DNA of 64,000 nucleotides from Erythrobacter mangrovi. GTDB taxonomy: Bacteria; Pseudomonadota; Alphaproteobacteria; Sphingomonadales; Sphingomonadaceae. The notes beneath the pieces are model-generated. The model was not told the origin of the DNA and searched no databases. It saw nothing but the letters and a program-made list of their open reading frames with translations. The stretch spans positions 2,343,289-2,407,288 of the forward strand of contig NZ_CP053921.1 of the NCBI RefSeq assembly GCF_013260645.1. Reading direction: 5' to 3'. Both the position numbers and the translations under genes were made by a program. Below are positions 33,828 through 42,741 of the stretch, one piece after another (position 1 is the first letter of the stretch; every line of letters starts with the position of its first letter).

Positions 33828-36191
33828 ATGGACACGAACCGCGCCTTGAATACAAAGCGCTGGCTGCCAATCCGCTGGCCGCGGCTCGGCGCCAGAGGCG
33901 CGCCCACGCGCGTGAAGCACGTATTCTGGTCGGCGCTGATCGCCTTCGCGATCCTCGTTCCGAGCCTGCTCAATCCAGTCGACCAGTTTGCCTGGATGGT
34001 CCAGTCGAAATTGGCAGGCCAGACCGCCCCCGCCAACGTCGTCTTCCTCAGTTCGGCCGACGATCTCGACGATCCCCGGCTTGGCCATCGCCGCGCAGAG
34101 CTGGCGGAGGCACTGGAAGAGCTTGAACGTCGCGGTGTCGGCAAGGTCTATCTCGATATCGCATTCGACGAGCCCTCATCGGCACGGTACGACGCCACGC
34201 TTGCCCGCGCGATCGCCGATCTTGGCCCCCGCATCGTCCTCGCCGATCAGGTCGAGCTCGACTCGAAAGGCCAGGAAGTCATTTATCGGACAGTTCCCGA
34301 GATTGCCGGGCACGCACATCGGGTGGTCTCGGACAAGCAGGACAACAATTATTTCGGTGTCAAATGGGTCAGCCGCTACACCTACCCCATCGAGGGCCGG
34401 CAGGTCCCGACGCTGGGAGCGGTGCTGGGTGGCTGGACTGGCAAGAAGCAAGGCACCTTCCAGATCGACTATGGCTTCAAGAGCCAGGCGCTGACCACGC
34501 TCTCGCTCGATGAACTGCTTGACAAGGACAACCGGAAATCCGGGGAGATCGATCTTGCCGGCAAGAACGTCGTCATCGGCTATGAGCGCCAGGTCTCGGG
34601 AACTCGCCTGAGCATTCCCCAGGGTGCCAACGCCCCCGCCAGCTACATCCCGATCCATGCCGGGGAAACTCTCCGCAATGGCCGGACCGGCTTTGTCGAC
34701 GGCAGAATCATGCTGGCCGCCGTCTCCGCCTTGCTGGCACTGCTGGTCTTGATCGGCACCAGTCGCCGGCGCCGCTGGGTTGGATATGCCCTGATTTCAG
34801 CCGGGATCCCGCTTGCGCTCGCCGTCGCGGCGCGCCTCGGAATCCGCCTCGAGGCTTCCTATGCGATCGGGCTCTGCTTGATCTACGCGATGTTCCGGTC
34901 GCGCACACGCTGGAAACAGTGGGTGGCGCTCGTCAACCAGGATACCGGCATCCCGACCCTGCGCGCGCTCGAAGCCCGCCTTGGTCGCGAAAGGATCGGC
35001 AGCGGTCACGTCGTCATCGCCAAGCTGCACAACTACGAGCGCGTTCTGAAATCGCTGCGCAACGAGGACCGCAACGCTTATCTGATCAAGGTGATCGACC
35101 GGCTGCGCGCCGCCGATCCCGGGCTCGCGGTCTATTCCGACGGGCACCATATCGGATGGTACACCCATAGCGACAACACCAAGGCGCTGATCGAGCATCT
35201 TGAAGGCATGCGTGCGATCTTTGCCGCCCCAGTGGTGGTCAATTCCCACACCATCGATGTCGACATCACTTTTGGGCTAGCCGCTATCGAGGGCGACCCG
35301 CAGGGTCGCATCGTCGCTGCACTGGCTGCTGCCGAGGAAACTTCCGAAGCCCATGAACCGATCAAGGCCGCCGAAAGCGGCAACCAGAGCGACCTGCTGT
35401 GGGACATCTCGCTACGCGCACGCATCGACGAAGCCATGGAGATGGGCGAGATTTACTGCGTGTACCAACCCAAGATCGAGGCCACGACTGGCCGCATGGT
35501 CGGGGTCGAGGCACTCGTGCGCTGGCACGATCCTGCGCGCGGGTTCATCGACCCAATGCACTTCATCCAGCAGTGCGAACGAGCGGGCCGAATGGAACAC
35601 CTCACCCGCTACGTGCTCCAGAGCGCTTGCTCGGCTGGCAAGCTCCTGCACTTTCGCGGCCGTCCGATCACCATGTCGGTGAATATCTCCGCGACCTTGC
35701 TGGGCGACATGCGCATCGTGGGGATCGTCCGCAATATCCTGCAGGCGACGCGGTTTGATCCACACTGTCTGATGCTGGAGATTACCGAAACGTCGCGCAT
35801 TGCCGACCTTGGAACGGCGTCAACAATTCTCAAGGAACTGCGTACCCTCGGCCTCAGGATCTCGATCGACGACTTCGGGGTGGGTTCGGCAAACTTCGAG
35901 ACATTTTATGAGCTTCCGTTCGACGAGCTCAAGATCGACAGGTTGTTTGTTGCCAACCTGGCCCGCGACGCCAAGGCGCGAGCGATTGTATCAAGCATCG
36001 TCTCGATGGGTCGGGAAGCGCGAATCACCATCGTTGCCGAGGGGGTCGAAACCGCGCAGGACGTGGAAATCCTTAACAAAATCGGGTGCGACGAGCTCCA
36101 AGGATACTACTTTTCACGACCGATTTCTCTATCTAACCTATTGGAATACAAGGATACCGATCAGGAGGCCCGCGCGGTAAACATGGTTTAG
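33828..36191 (+). CDS. CHASE2 sensor protein with degenerate GGDEF and EAL domain (cyclic-di-GMP phosphodiesterase candidate)
   Basis: 787 aa. A first membrane helix (about 31-50), a periplasmic CHASE2 region (about 55-280) and two or three more helices (about 290-360) precede the cytoplasmic part. A GGDEF-like region (about 375-510) lacks the GGDEF signature: the site reads 'YSDGHHIGWY'. The EAL domain follows, with E561-A-L563 in 'MVGVEALVRW', 'NISATLL', 'LEITET', the catalytic D681-D682 in 'IDDFGVGSANFETF', 'LKIDRLF', and 'AEGVETAQD'. All usual EAL catalytic residues appear present, so hydrolysis of c-di-GMP is likely, whereas the GGDEF part should be regulatory. AT-rich leader with two inverted repeats. 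Confidence 0.9.
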   Translation: MDTNRALNTKRWLPIRWPRLGARGAPTRVKHVFWSALIAFAILVPSLLNPVDQFAWMVQSKLAGQTAPANVVFLSSADDLDDPRLGHRRAELAEALEELERRGVGKVYLDIAFDEPSSARYDATLARAIADLGPRIVLADQVELDSKGQEVIYRTVPEIAGHAHRVVSDKQDNNYFGVKWVSRYTYPIEGRQVPTLGAVLGGWTGKKQGTFQIDYGFKSQALTTLSLDELLDKDNRKSGEIDLAGKNVVIGYERQVSGTRLSIPQGANAPASYIPIHAGETLRNGRTGFVDGRIMLAAVSALLALLVLIGTSRRRRWVGYALISAGIPLALAVAARLGIRLEASYAIGLCLIYAMFRSRTRWKQWVALVNQDTGIPTLRALEARLGRERIGSGHVVIAKLHNYERVLKSLRNEDRNAYLIKVIDRLRAADPGLAVYSDGHHIGWYTHSDNTKALIEHLEGMRAIFAAPVVVNSHTIDVDITFGLAAIEGDPQGRIVAALAAAEETSEAHEPIKAAESGNQSDLLWDISLRARIDEAMEMGEIYCVYQPKIEATTGRMVGVEALVRWHDPARGFIDPMHFIQQCERAGRMEHLTRYVLQSACSAGKLLHFRGRPITMSVNISATLLGDMRIVGIVRNILQATRFDPHCLMLEITETSRIADLGTASTILKELRTLGLRISIDDFGVGSANFETFYELPFDELKIDRLFVANLARDAKARAIVSSIVSMGREARITIVAEGVETAQDVEILNKIGCDELQGYYFSRPISLSNLLEYKDTDQEARAVNMV

Positions 36192-36224
36192 GCTTTACAA
36201 ACAGATATGGTTAATAGATGGTTA
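36183..36224 (+). repeat. three ATGGTT(A/T) repeats upstream of the Trp-rich micro-ORF
   Basis: ATGGTTT at 36183-36189 and ATGGTTA at 36207-36213 and 36218-36224. The last two are exactly 11 bp apart, one helical turn, suggesting repeated binding of one regulator. The first overlaps the end of the EAL gene. Confidence 0.4.
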
Positions 36225-36250
36225 CCACTGTATCAACAGGAGGTACCATC

Positions 36251-36286
36251 ATGCGTTGGAACATCTGGCAGTGGCTCTTCGACTGA
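36251..36286 (+). CDS. candidate Trp-rich 11-aa micro-ORF (leader peptide or small protein)
   Basis: ATG to TGA encodes MRWNIWQWLFD, with three tryptophans in 11 residues. A textbook AGGAGG lies at 36238-36243 with a 7-nt spacer, stronger than for most genes here. A hairpin-plus-T terminator follows 35 nt later, so the unit could be a short transcript or a tryptophan-sensing attenuation leader. Against a classical trp leader, the downstream gene is a transglutaminase-like protease, not a trp gene. It could be a short membrane-active peptide. Whether it is translated is unknown. Confidence 0.5.
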   Translation: MRWNIWQWLFD

Positions 36287-36320
36287 GCATTTGCGTAAAC
36301 CGAACAACAAACTGAACAAC

Positions 36321-36349
36321 AAGGGCCCCGAAAGGGGCCCTTTCCTATT
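36321..36349 (+). terminator. rho-independent terminator (GAAA-loop hairpin) before the transglutaminase gene
   Basis: Stem AAGGGCCCC / GGGGCCCTT (9 bp) closed by a GAAA tetraloop, followed by TCCTATTT. It ends transcription from the EAL gene and/or the micro-ORF. Confidence 0.88.
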
Positions 36350-36427
36350 TCGGCGACGAGTTCCAGCATGGAGCGCACCCCAGCAGCACTTCGAAACCGT
36401 GATCCTCTTCGGGCGTTGCCACCTCAG

Positions 36428-37225
36428 ATGACTCTCAATCTGGAAACCGAATTTACATTCGATGTCGAGCAGGCAACCGATGTGCTGCTGCAGTTCGAAG
36501 CCGCCGTCCTCGAATCCCAGGCGATAGAGTCATCGCAAACGCTGATCTCTCCTGCCCTCGCCCTGACTCGCGTCACAGCCGAAGCTGGCATTGGAGAACG
36601 CATCTGGCTGCCGGCGTCGGGGATGGTCAGCGTACGCTACAGCGCGTCCGTAAAGATTACACGCTCGCAGCCAGCGCTTGCCGATCTCGATGCGATTGCC
36701 CCACACGACCTCCCCGCCGAGGCTGTCGCCTATCTGCTCGACAGCCGATACTGTCCGGCCGAACAATTCCAAGCCTTCGTAGATGACGAATTTGGCACCC
36801 TCTCGGGCGGCGCCCGGATCGATGCGATCCGCGCCTGGATCGCATCGAACTTCACCTATGCCTCGGGCAGCTCAGGCCCGGAGACCGGTGCGGTCGACAG
36901 CTTTGTCGCGCGGCGCGGCGTTTGTCGCGACTATGCCCACGTCCTGATCAGCCTTGCCCGGGCCAGCGCGATCCCCGCGCGCTACGTTTCCTGTTATGCC
37001 CCGGGGGTCGATCCTCCTGACTTCCACGCAGTAGTTGAAGTCTTCCTTGCCGAGCCATCGGGCGCGGGCGTCGGCGCATGGCATCTGGTAGATGCTACCG
37101 GAATGGCCGACCCCTGTGAAACGGCCATCATCGGGGTCGGTCGCGATGCCGCTGATGTCAGCTTCCTGACCAGCTTCGGACCAAGCAATTTCGGGTCGCT
37201 GTTGGTTCGCGTGACGAAAGAATAG
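36428..37225 (+). CDS. transglutaminase-like cysteine protease family protein
   Basis: 265 aa. An N-terminal beta domain of about 100 residues, then the transglutaminase-like core with triad Cys166 ('RRGVCRDYAHV'), His200 ('PDFHAVVEVF') and Asp222 ('HLVDATGM'). Bacterial proteins of this size usually act as peptidases, not as cross-linking enzymes; the substrate is unknown. Start chosen at 36428; an in-frame ATG at 36368 would add 20 residues. No signal peptide. It lies between the micro-ORF terminator and the ED operon. Confidence 0.86.
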   Translation: MTLNLETEFTFDVEQATDVLLQFEAAVLESQAIESSQTLISPALALTRVTAEAGIGERIWLPASGMVSVRYSASVKITRSQPALADLDAIAPHDLPAEAVAYLLDSRYCPAEQFQAFVDDEFGTLSGGARIDAIRAWIASNFTYASGSSGPETGAVDSFVARRGVCRDYAHVLISLARASAIPARYVSCYAPGVDPPDFHAVVEVFLAEPSGAGVGAWHLVDATGMADPCETAIIGVGRDAADVSFLTSFGPSNFGSLLVRVTKE

Positions 37226-37289
37226 GAATGCAGCACTCTGGTCCCGGTCACGCTGGGCTGGTAACCCGCGCCGAAGAGAGGGAAAGACC

Positions 37290-37313
37290 ATGACCGCAGG
37301 GCCAACCGCATGA
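37290..37313 (+). CDS. 7-codon upstream ORF coupled to zwf
   Basis: ATG-ACC-GCA-GGG-CCA-ACC-GCA-TGA encodes MTAGPTA. Its stop overlaps the zwf start as ATGA (37310-37313). It has a better ribosome site (GAGAGGGAA) than zwf itself, so ribosomes terminating here could reinitiate on zwf. It is out of frame with zwf. Confidence 0.4.
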   Translation: MTAGPTA

Positions 37314-38752
37314 GCTTCACTGCCGATCGCCTGCTGTTGTTCGGCGCTACCGGCGACCTCGCCCAGCGAATGCTGCTGCCTTCGCTTTGCGCGCTCGACG
37401 TCGACGGACTGCTGGCCGAGGATCTGAAAATTGTCGGTACCGCGCGTTCGGACCTGACGACCGACGCATATCGCGCTTTCGCTCGCGAAGCGCTCGAGAA
37501 GTATCTCCCTGAAAGCCGCCGCGATGGCATGGAACACTTCCTGGGGCGACTGCACTACGTCCCGGTCGATGCGACCACCATCGAAGGCTATGACGAGCTG
37601 GCGCGCGAGGTCGGCGAGTACAAACAGGGTCTCGCGATATTCCTGTCGACTGCGCCGAGCCTGTTCGAATCGACCATTTCCGGTCTGCAGCATGCCGGCC
37701 TGACCGAAGGCAACGTCCGTATCGGGCTCGAAAAGCCACTCGGCACTGACCTTGCGTCCTCTTGCGAGATCAACGATGCGGTGGCGCGGGCCTTCCCCGA
37801 AGACCGCATCTTCCGGATCGACCACTATCTCGGCAAGGAAACGGTTCAGAACCTGCTCGCCCTGCGGTTTGCCAACCTGTTGTTCGAGCCGGTGTGGAAC
37901 GCGCGCTACATCGACCATGTGCAGATCACCGTAGCGGAGACGGTCGGGCTCGAAAGCCGCGTCGCCTATTACGACGACAGCGGCGCGCTGCGCGACATGG
38001 TGCAGAACCACATGCTCCAGCTTCTCGCGCTGGTGGCGATGGAGCCGCCGACCAGTTTCGATGCGACCGCCGTGCGCGACGAAAAGGTCAAGGTTCTCAG
38101 GGCGCTACGCGCGGTCGCAAGAGATGAAACGGTTACCGGGCAGTACCGCGCAGGCGCCGTCAATGGTGCAGCGGTTCCCGGCTATGACGAGGAACTGGGC
38201 AAGGACAGCGACACCGAGACGTTCGTCGCGATCAAAGCGCATGTCGACAACTGGCGCTGGAAGGGCGTGCCCTTCTACATGCGCACCGGCAAGCGTCTGC
38301 CCGAGCGTGTGACCGAGATCGTGGTTCAGTTCCGCCCGATTCCGCACTCGATTTTCGAAGGTCGCGGGGCGACCACCCAGCCCAACCGCTTGGTCATCGG
38401 TATCCAGCCCGAAGAAAATATTCAGCTGACCATGATGGCCAAGGTTCCCGGGCTCGACCGCGAAGGCTTGCGGCTCCGGCCGGTTCCACTCGACATTGCG
38501 ATGGACGATGCCTTCTCGGGTGCAGTTCGCAGGATCGCCTACGAGCGATTGTTGCTCGATCTCGTCGAAGGCGACCAGACATTGTTCGTCCGCCGCGATG
38601 AGGTTGAGGCCCAATGGGAATGGATCGACGCGATCCGCCAGTTGTGGTCCGACAATGATATCAAACCCAAGACCTATGGAGCCGGTAGCTGGGGGCCCAG
38701 TGCGGCGATCGCCCTGGCCGAGCGCGACGGGGTAAGTTGGCACGATGAGTAA
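37310..38752 (+). CDS. zwf: glucose-6-phosphate 1-dehydrogenase
   Basis: 480 aa. Oxidises glucose-6-phosphate to 6-phosphogluconolactone with NAD(P)+. The nucleotide motif '[13 protein letters not shown]' is near the start, and the catalytic 'RIDHYLGKE' is at R169-E177 with Asp171-His172 and Lys176. '[12 protein letters not shown]' is the second conserved block. It is first in zwf-edd-glk-eda and its end overlaps edd by 8 nt. No pgl gene for the lactonase lies between zwf and edd. Confidence 0.97.
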   Translation: MSFTADRLLLFGATGDLAQRMLLPSLCALDVDGLLAEDLKIVGTARSDLTTDAYRAFAREALEKYLPESRRDGMEHFLGRLHYVPVDATTIEGYDELAREVGEYKQGLAIFLSTAPSLFESTISGLQHAGLTEGNVRIGLEKPLGTDLASSCEINDAVARAFPEDRIFRIDHYLGKETVQNLLALRFANLLFEPVWNARYIDHVQITVAETVGLESRVAYYDDSGALRDMVQNHMLQLLALVAMEPPTSFDATAVRDEKVKVLRALRAVARDETVTGQYRAGAVNGAAVPGYDEELGKDSDTETFVAIKAHVDNWRWKGVPFYMRTGKRLPERVTEIVVQFRPIPHSIFEGRGATTQPNRLVIGIQPEENIQLTMMAKVPGLDREGLRLRPVPLDIAMDDAFSGAVRRIAYERLLLDLVEGDQTLFVRRDEVEAQWEWIDAIRQLWSDNDIKPKTYGAGSWGPSAAIALAERDGVSWHDE

Positions 38753-40556
38753 GAGTCTGAACGATACCATCCACCGCGTGACGCAACGCGTGATCGAGAA
38801 TTCGCGCGCCAGCCGTGCGTCCTACCTCGAACTGACCGACCGCGAGAGCGAACGTCAGGTCAACCGTGACACGCTGTCGTGTTCGAACCTCGCCCACGCC
38901 TTTGCCGGGGCCGAAGAAGACCAGCAGGCGATCAAGGCCGCGCGTGGGCCGAACCTCGGCATCGTAACCAGCTACAACGACATGCTTTCGGCGCACCAGC
39001 CGTACCACCGCTACCCGGAACGGATGAAGATCTGGGCACGCGAAGTCGGCGCCACCGCGCAGGTCGCTGGCGCGACCCCGGCAATGTGCGACGGTGTGAC
39101 GCAGGGACAGGACGGCATGGAACTGTCGCTGTTCAGCCGCGACGTCATCGCCTTGTCGACCGTCGTCGCGCTGAGCCATGCGATGTACGACGGTGTCGCG
39201 CTGCTCGGCATCTGCGACAAGATCGTCCCCGGCCTGCTGATGGGTGCGCTGCGCTATGGCCATCTTCCGGCGATCTTCGTCCCCTCGGGTCCGATGCCGT
39301 CGGGCATCCCGAACAAGGAAAAGCAGCGGGTTCGCCAGCTATATGCAGAGGGCAAGGTCGGCCGCGACGAACTGCTCGAGAGCGAAAGCGCCAGCTATCA
39401 CTCGCCGGGCACCTGCACCTTTTACGGTACTGCCAACTCCAACCAGATGATGATGGAAATGATGGGGTTGCATGTGCCGGGCGCGGCCTTTGTCCAACCG
39501 GGCGCGAAGCTGCGGCAAGAGCTCACCCGCACGGCGACGCATCGCCTCGTCGAAATGGGCAAGGACCGGGATTATCGCCCCCTCGCCCACGTCATCGACG
39601 AAAAGGCAATCATCAACGCGGCAATCGGCCTGCTTGCCACGGGCGGATCGACCAACCATGCAATCCACATTCCCGCGATGGCGCGAGCCGCGGGGATCGC
39701 CTTCGACTGGAGCGATCTCACCGAACTGTCTTCGGCAGTACCGCTGGTTGCGCGAGTCTATCCCAATGGATCGGGCGACGTGAACCATTTCCACGAGGCG
39801 GGCGGCATGGGCTATGTCATCGGCACTTTGCTCGACGAGGGGCTGGCACACCGCGACATCCTGACCGTGTGGGACGGTGGCTTCGAAGCCTATTCCAAGG
39901 AACCGGGAATCGACGGTGATGCCCTTGTTTGGCGCGATCCCGGCCCGTCGGGCGATACCGAAATGCTCCGGCCTGCCAGCGATCCTTTCCAGCCCGACGG
40001 AGGCATGCGCCTTGTCGAAGGCAATCTTGGCCGCGCCTGTTTCAAGTCGTCCGCCGTGGAGCGCGAACGCTGGACAATCGAAGCCCCTTGCCGCGTGTTC
40101 GAGGATCAGCCGTCGGTCAATGAGGCCTTCAAGCGCGGCGAGCTCGACAAGGACGTAGTGGTCGTTGTCCGCTTCCAAGGCCCGCGCGCCAACGGCATGC
40201 CGGAACTGCACAAGCTGACGCCGGCACTCGGTGTTCTGCAGGATCGCGGCTACCGCGTGGCACTGGTCACCGACGGCCGCATGTCAGGCGCTTCGGGCAA
40301 AGTCCCGGCGGCTATTCACTGCACGCCTGAGGCGCTCGGTGGCGGACCGCTGGCGAAGTTGCGCGACGGTGACATCGTACGCGTCTGCGCCCAGAGTGGG
40401 ACACTTTCGACCACCGCCGACCTATCGACCCGCGAACCGGCAGCCGAACCAACACCCGACATGGGCATGGGCCGCGAACTCTTCGCCATGTTCCGCAATT
40501 TCGCCGATGGTGCCGAACGCGGCGCATCGGCGATGCTGGCGAGCGGGAGCCTTTGA
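38745..40556 (+). CDS. edd: phosphogluconate dehydratase (Entner-Doudoroff)
   Basis: 603 aa iron-sulfur enzyme converting 6-phosphogluconate to 2-keto-3-deoxy-6-phosphogluconate. IlvD/Edd family marks include '[14 protein letters not shown]', '[19 protein letters not shown]', '[10 protein letters not shown]', and '[20 protein letters not shown]'. '[18 protein letters not shown]' supplies the C-terminal signature. Length matches Edd, longer than typical dihydroxyacid dehydratase. It overlaps zwf and abuts glk, so the three are probably coupled. Confidence 0.97.
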   Translation: MSKSLNDTIHRVTQRVIENSRASRASYLELTDRESERQVNRDTLSCSNLAHAFAGAEEDQQAIKAARGPNLGIVTSYNDMLSAHQPYHRYPERMKIWAREVGATAQVAGATPAMCDGVTQGQDGMELSLFSRDVIALSTVVALSHAMYDGVALLGICDKIVPGLLMGALRYGHLPAIFVPSGPMPSGIPNKEKQRVRQLYAEGKVGRDELLESESASYHSPGTCTFYGTANSNQMMMEMMGLHVPGAAFVQPGAKLRQELTRTATHRLVEMGKDRDYRPLAHVIDEKAIINAAIGLLATGGSTNHAIHIPAMARAAGIAFDWSDLTELSSAVPLVARVYPNGSGDVNHFHEAGGMGYVIGTLLDEGLAHRDILTVWDGGFEAYSKEPGIDGDALVWRDPGPSGDTEMLRPASDPFQPDGGMRLVEGNLGRACFKSSAVERERWTIEAPCRVFEDQPSVNEAFKRGELDKDVVVVVRFQGPRANGMPELHKLTPALGVLQDRGYRVALVTDGRMSGASGKVPAAIHCTPEALGGGPLAKLRDGDIVRVCAQSGTLSTTADLSTREPAAEPTPDMGMGRELFAMFRNFADGAERGASAMLASGSL

Positions 40557-40558
40557 GC

Positions 40559-41533
40559 ATGGACCTCGTCGCAGTCGATATCGGCGGGACCCACGCGCGT
40601 TTCGCTCTTGCCAGCGTGACGGCCGATGGCTCGATCACGCTTGGTGAACCGGAAACACTACACACGGTCGATCATGCCAGCTTCCAGACCGCCTGGGAGG
40701 ATTTCCGCGAGCGCAAGGGTGGAGCTCTGCCCCCACGCGTATCGATGGCCATCGCCGGGCCCGTTGGCGGCGAAGTGATCCGCTTCACGAATAACCCATG
40801 GATCATTCGCCCGGCGCTGGTGAAGGAAAAGCTCGGGGTCGAACACTACACCATCGTCAACGATTTTGAGGCCGTGGCACATGCGGTGGCGCGGGCTGAC
40901 GAAGACCAGTTCCTTCACCTGACTGGCCCTGAAGGTACACTACCGGCAACCGGGCGGTTGAGCGTCCTCGGCCCTGGCACAGGCCTTGGCGTCGCCCACC
41001 TCTACCGCGAAGCCGATGGGAGCTACCGCGTTTCGGCGACGGAGGGCGGGCACATCGATTTCGCCCCGCTCGACAGCATCGAGGACGCAATCCTCGTCCG
41101 CCTGCGCAAGCGCCATACAAGGGTGTCGACCGAACGGGTCGTGTCGGGCCCGGCGATCGTCGACATCTACCAGACGCTGGCGGCGATGGAGAACCGCGCG
41201 GTTCCCGAGATCGACGATATCGAGATCTGGACCAAGGGTATGAGCGGCGAAGACAGCCTCGCCGCCGCGGCGGTCGATCGGTTCTGCCTTTCGCTTGGTA
41301 GCGTCGCGGGGGACATGGCTCTTGCACATGGAGCCAAAGGCGTCGTGATCGCCGGTGGGCTCGGCTATCGCCTGCGCGATACACTGCTGCGGTCGGGCTT
41401 CGCCGAGCGTTTTCGCGCCAAGGGTCGCTTCGAAACCATGATGGCGAGCCTTCCGGTCAAATTGATCGTCCTTCCGCAACCGGGCCTGTTCGGCGCGGCA
41501 GCGGCCTATGCTTCCGAACACGGGATTTCCTGA
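40559..41533 (+). CDS. glk: glucokinase
   Basis: 324 aa ASKHA-fold kinase that phosphorylates glucose with ATP. 'VDIGGTHARFALA' is the phosphate-1 motif, 'SMAIAGPVGG' follows, 'VNDFEAVAHAV' contains the catalytic Asp, and 'LGPGTGLGVAHLY' and 'EGGHIDFAP' complete the site. Proteobacterial Glk type. The ATG at 40559 (GGGAG upstream) is preferred to a TTG at 40553. Third in the ED operon. Confidence 0.95.
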   Translation: MDLVAVDIGGTHARFALASVTADGSITLGEPETLHTVDHASFQTAWEDFRERKGGALPPRVSMAIAGPVGGEVIRFTNNPWIIRPALVKEKLGVEHYTIVNDFEAVAHAVARADEDQFLHLTGPEGTLPATGRLSVLGPGTGLGVAHLYREADGSYRVSATEGGHIDFAPLDSIEDAILVRLRKRHTRVSTERVVSGPAIVDIYQTLAAMENRAVPEIDDIEIWTKGMSGEDSLAAAAVDRFCLSLGSVAGDMALAHGAKGVVIAGGLGYRLRDTLLRSGFAERFRAKGRFETMMASLPVKLIVLPQPGLFGAAAAYASEHGIS

Positions 41534-41535
41534 GC

Positions 41536-42147
41536 ATGTCCATCGCCAACATCATGCAAACCGCACCGGTCATCCCGGTCATCGTGGTCGACGAGGTCGA
41601 ACATGCCGTGCCCCTCGCTCGCGCACTCGTTGCGGGCGGCCTGCGCGTACTTGAAGTCACGCTGCGCACCCCAGCCGCGCTCGACGCGATCCGCGCGATG
41701 AAGCAGGTCGATGGCGCCATTGTCGGGGCTGGGACCGTGACCAATGCGCGCGAACTCACCACTGCCATGGAAGCGGGAAGCGAGTTCATCGTCTCGCCGG
41801 GTTTGACCGAACCGCTGGGCAAAGCTGCGATCGAAGCGGGCGTCCCCTTCCTGCCCGGGATCGCCAATGCAGGCGACATCATGCGCGGGCTCGACTTGGG
41901 TCTTACCCACTTCAAGTTCTTTCCCGCGATGGCTGCGGGCGGCCTCCCCGCGCTCAAGGCGCTCGCGGCGCCCTTCAGCCAGTGTCGCTTCTGCCCCACT
42001 GGCGGGATTACGCTGGAGAATGCGCCGCAGTGGCTCGCCTTCGATCCGGTGTTGTGCGTGGGCGGTAGCTGGGTCGCGCCGCGCGGTCCGGTCGACGAGG
42101 CGGTGGTAGAGGTTGCCGCTCGCGAGGCTTTCCAGCTCGGTAAATAG
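41536..42147 (+). CDS. eda: bifunctional KDPG/KHG aldolase (Entner-Doudoroff)
   Basis: 203 aa class-I aldolase that splits 2-keto-3-deoxy-6-phosphogluconate into pyruvate and glyceraldehyde-3-phosphate. Glu40 lies in 'EVTLRT', the Schiff-base Lys127 in 'THFKFFPA', and the phosphate loop in 'CPTGGI' plus 'CVGGSWVAP'. Length is usual for Eda. It starts 2 nt after the glk stop and ends the operon. Confidence 0.96.
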   Translation: MSIANIMQTAPVIPVIVVDEVEHAVPLARALVAGGLRVLEVTLRTPAALDAIRAMKQVDGAIVGAGTVTNARELTTAMEAGSEFIVSPGLTEPLGKAAIEAGVPFLPGIANAGDIMRGLDLGLTHFKFFPAMAAGGLPALKALAAPFSQCRFCPTGGITLENAPQWLAFDPVLCVGGSWVAPRGPVDEAVVEVAAREAFQLGK

Positions 42148-42226
42148 CCAGCGCGGCGGTGTTCCGGCGCGGCACGTCGCAAGGCGTCCGCTAGAAAAGC
42201 CTTATGCCTTGCCTCATAGTCGGACC

Positions 42227-42741
42227 ATGGAGGCGATTCTCAAGTGGATCGGGGGAGCGACCCTGGCCGTTGGCGCAGGTTTGGTCGCCATTGCGATCGG
42301 GGTGCCGAACATGGACGACGCAATGCCCGAAGTGTATGCCCCCGCGCCAAAGCTTGAGCCTATGGGTGCGATCGCTGCCAAGGCGGAAGCCGATTTCGAG
42401 CGGCTTTACACCGTGCGCCGCATCCTGCCGATCAAGTACGGCGACTGGTATTGGGACGACAAGGACGTCCCACCCCCATTGGCCACTTCCCGATCCTCGC
42501 CAAGGATCGGCACAACGTGTCAGAAAAATATGGCAATGCGCCAATGCCATGGAGCCTGTTTCTCACAAGTGACGGGGTTGCAATCCACGCCGGTCACCTG
42601 GTCGAGAACGGCTATGCCAGTCACGGCTGCGTCGGCGTACCAGACCAGCTTGCCAGTCGGCTGTTCGCCATCGCCAAGAAGGGCGACATGGTGGTGATCA
42701 GTGATGGCCGCCAGATCGGCCTGGGCGACAGCATCATCTAG
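42227..42741 (+). pseudogene. L,D-transpeptidase (YkuD) gene with a one-base frameshift
   Basis: The first part (42227 to about 42470) encodes an N-terminal membrane anchor ('ATLAVGAGLVAIAIGVP') and 'YTVRRILPIKYGDWYWDD', then goes out of frame. The second part, in another frame, continues 'PTPIGHFPILAKD', 'PWSLFLTSDGVAIHAGHLVE' and the catalytic 'YASHGCVGVP' to the stop at 42741. The shift sits in the C-rich run at 42468-42477 and one missing C restores a single frame. YkuD motif normally ends SHGC(V/I)R; here it is SHGCVG. The total length is one base short of a multiple of three. It may be a sequencing indel in a homopolymer or a true lesion. The 3' end overlaps tilS by 8 nt. Confidence 0.82.

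Noticed and set aside
36251..36286. Interpretation of the Trp-rich ORF as the leader of the trp operon
   Set aside because: No trp gene follows. I keep it as an unexplained micro-ORF only.
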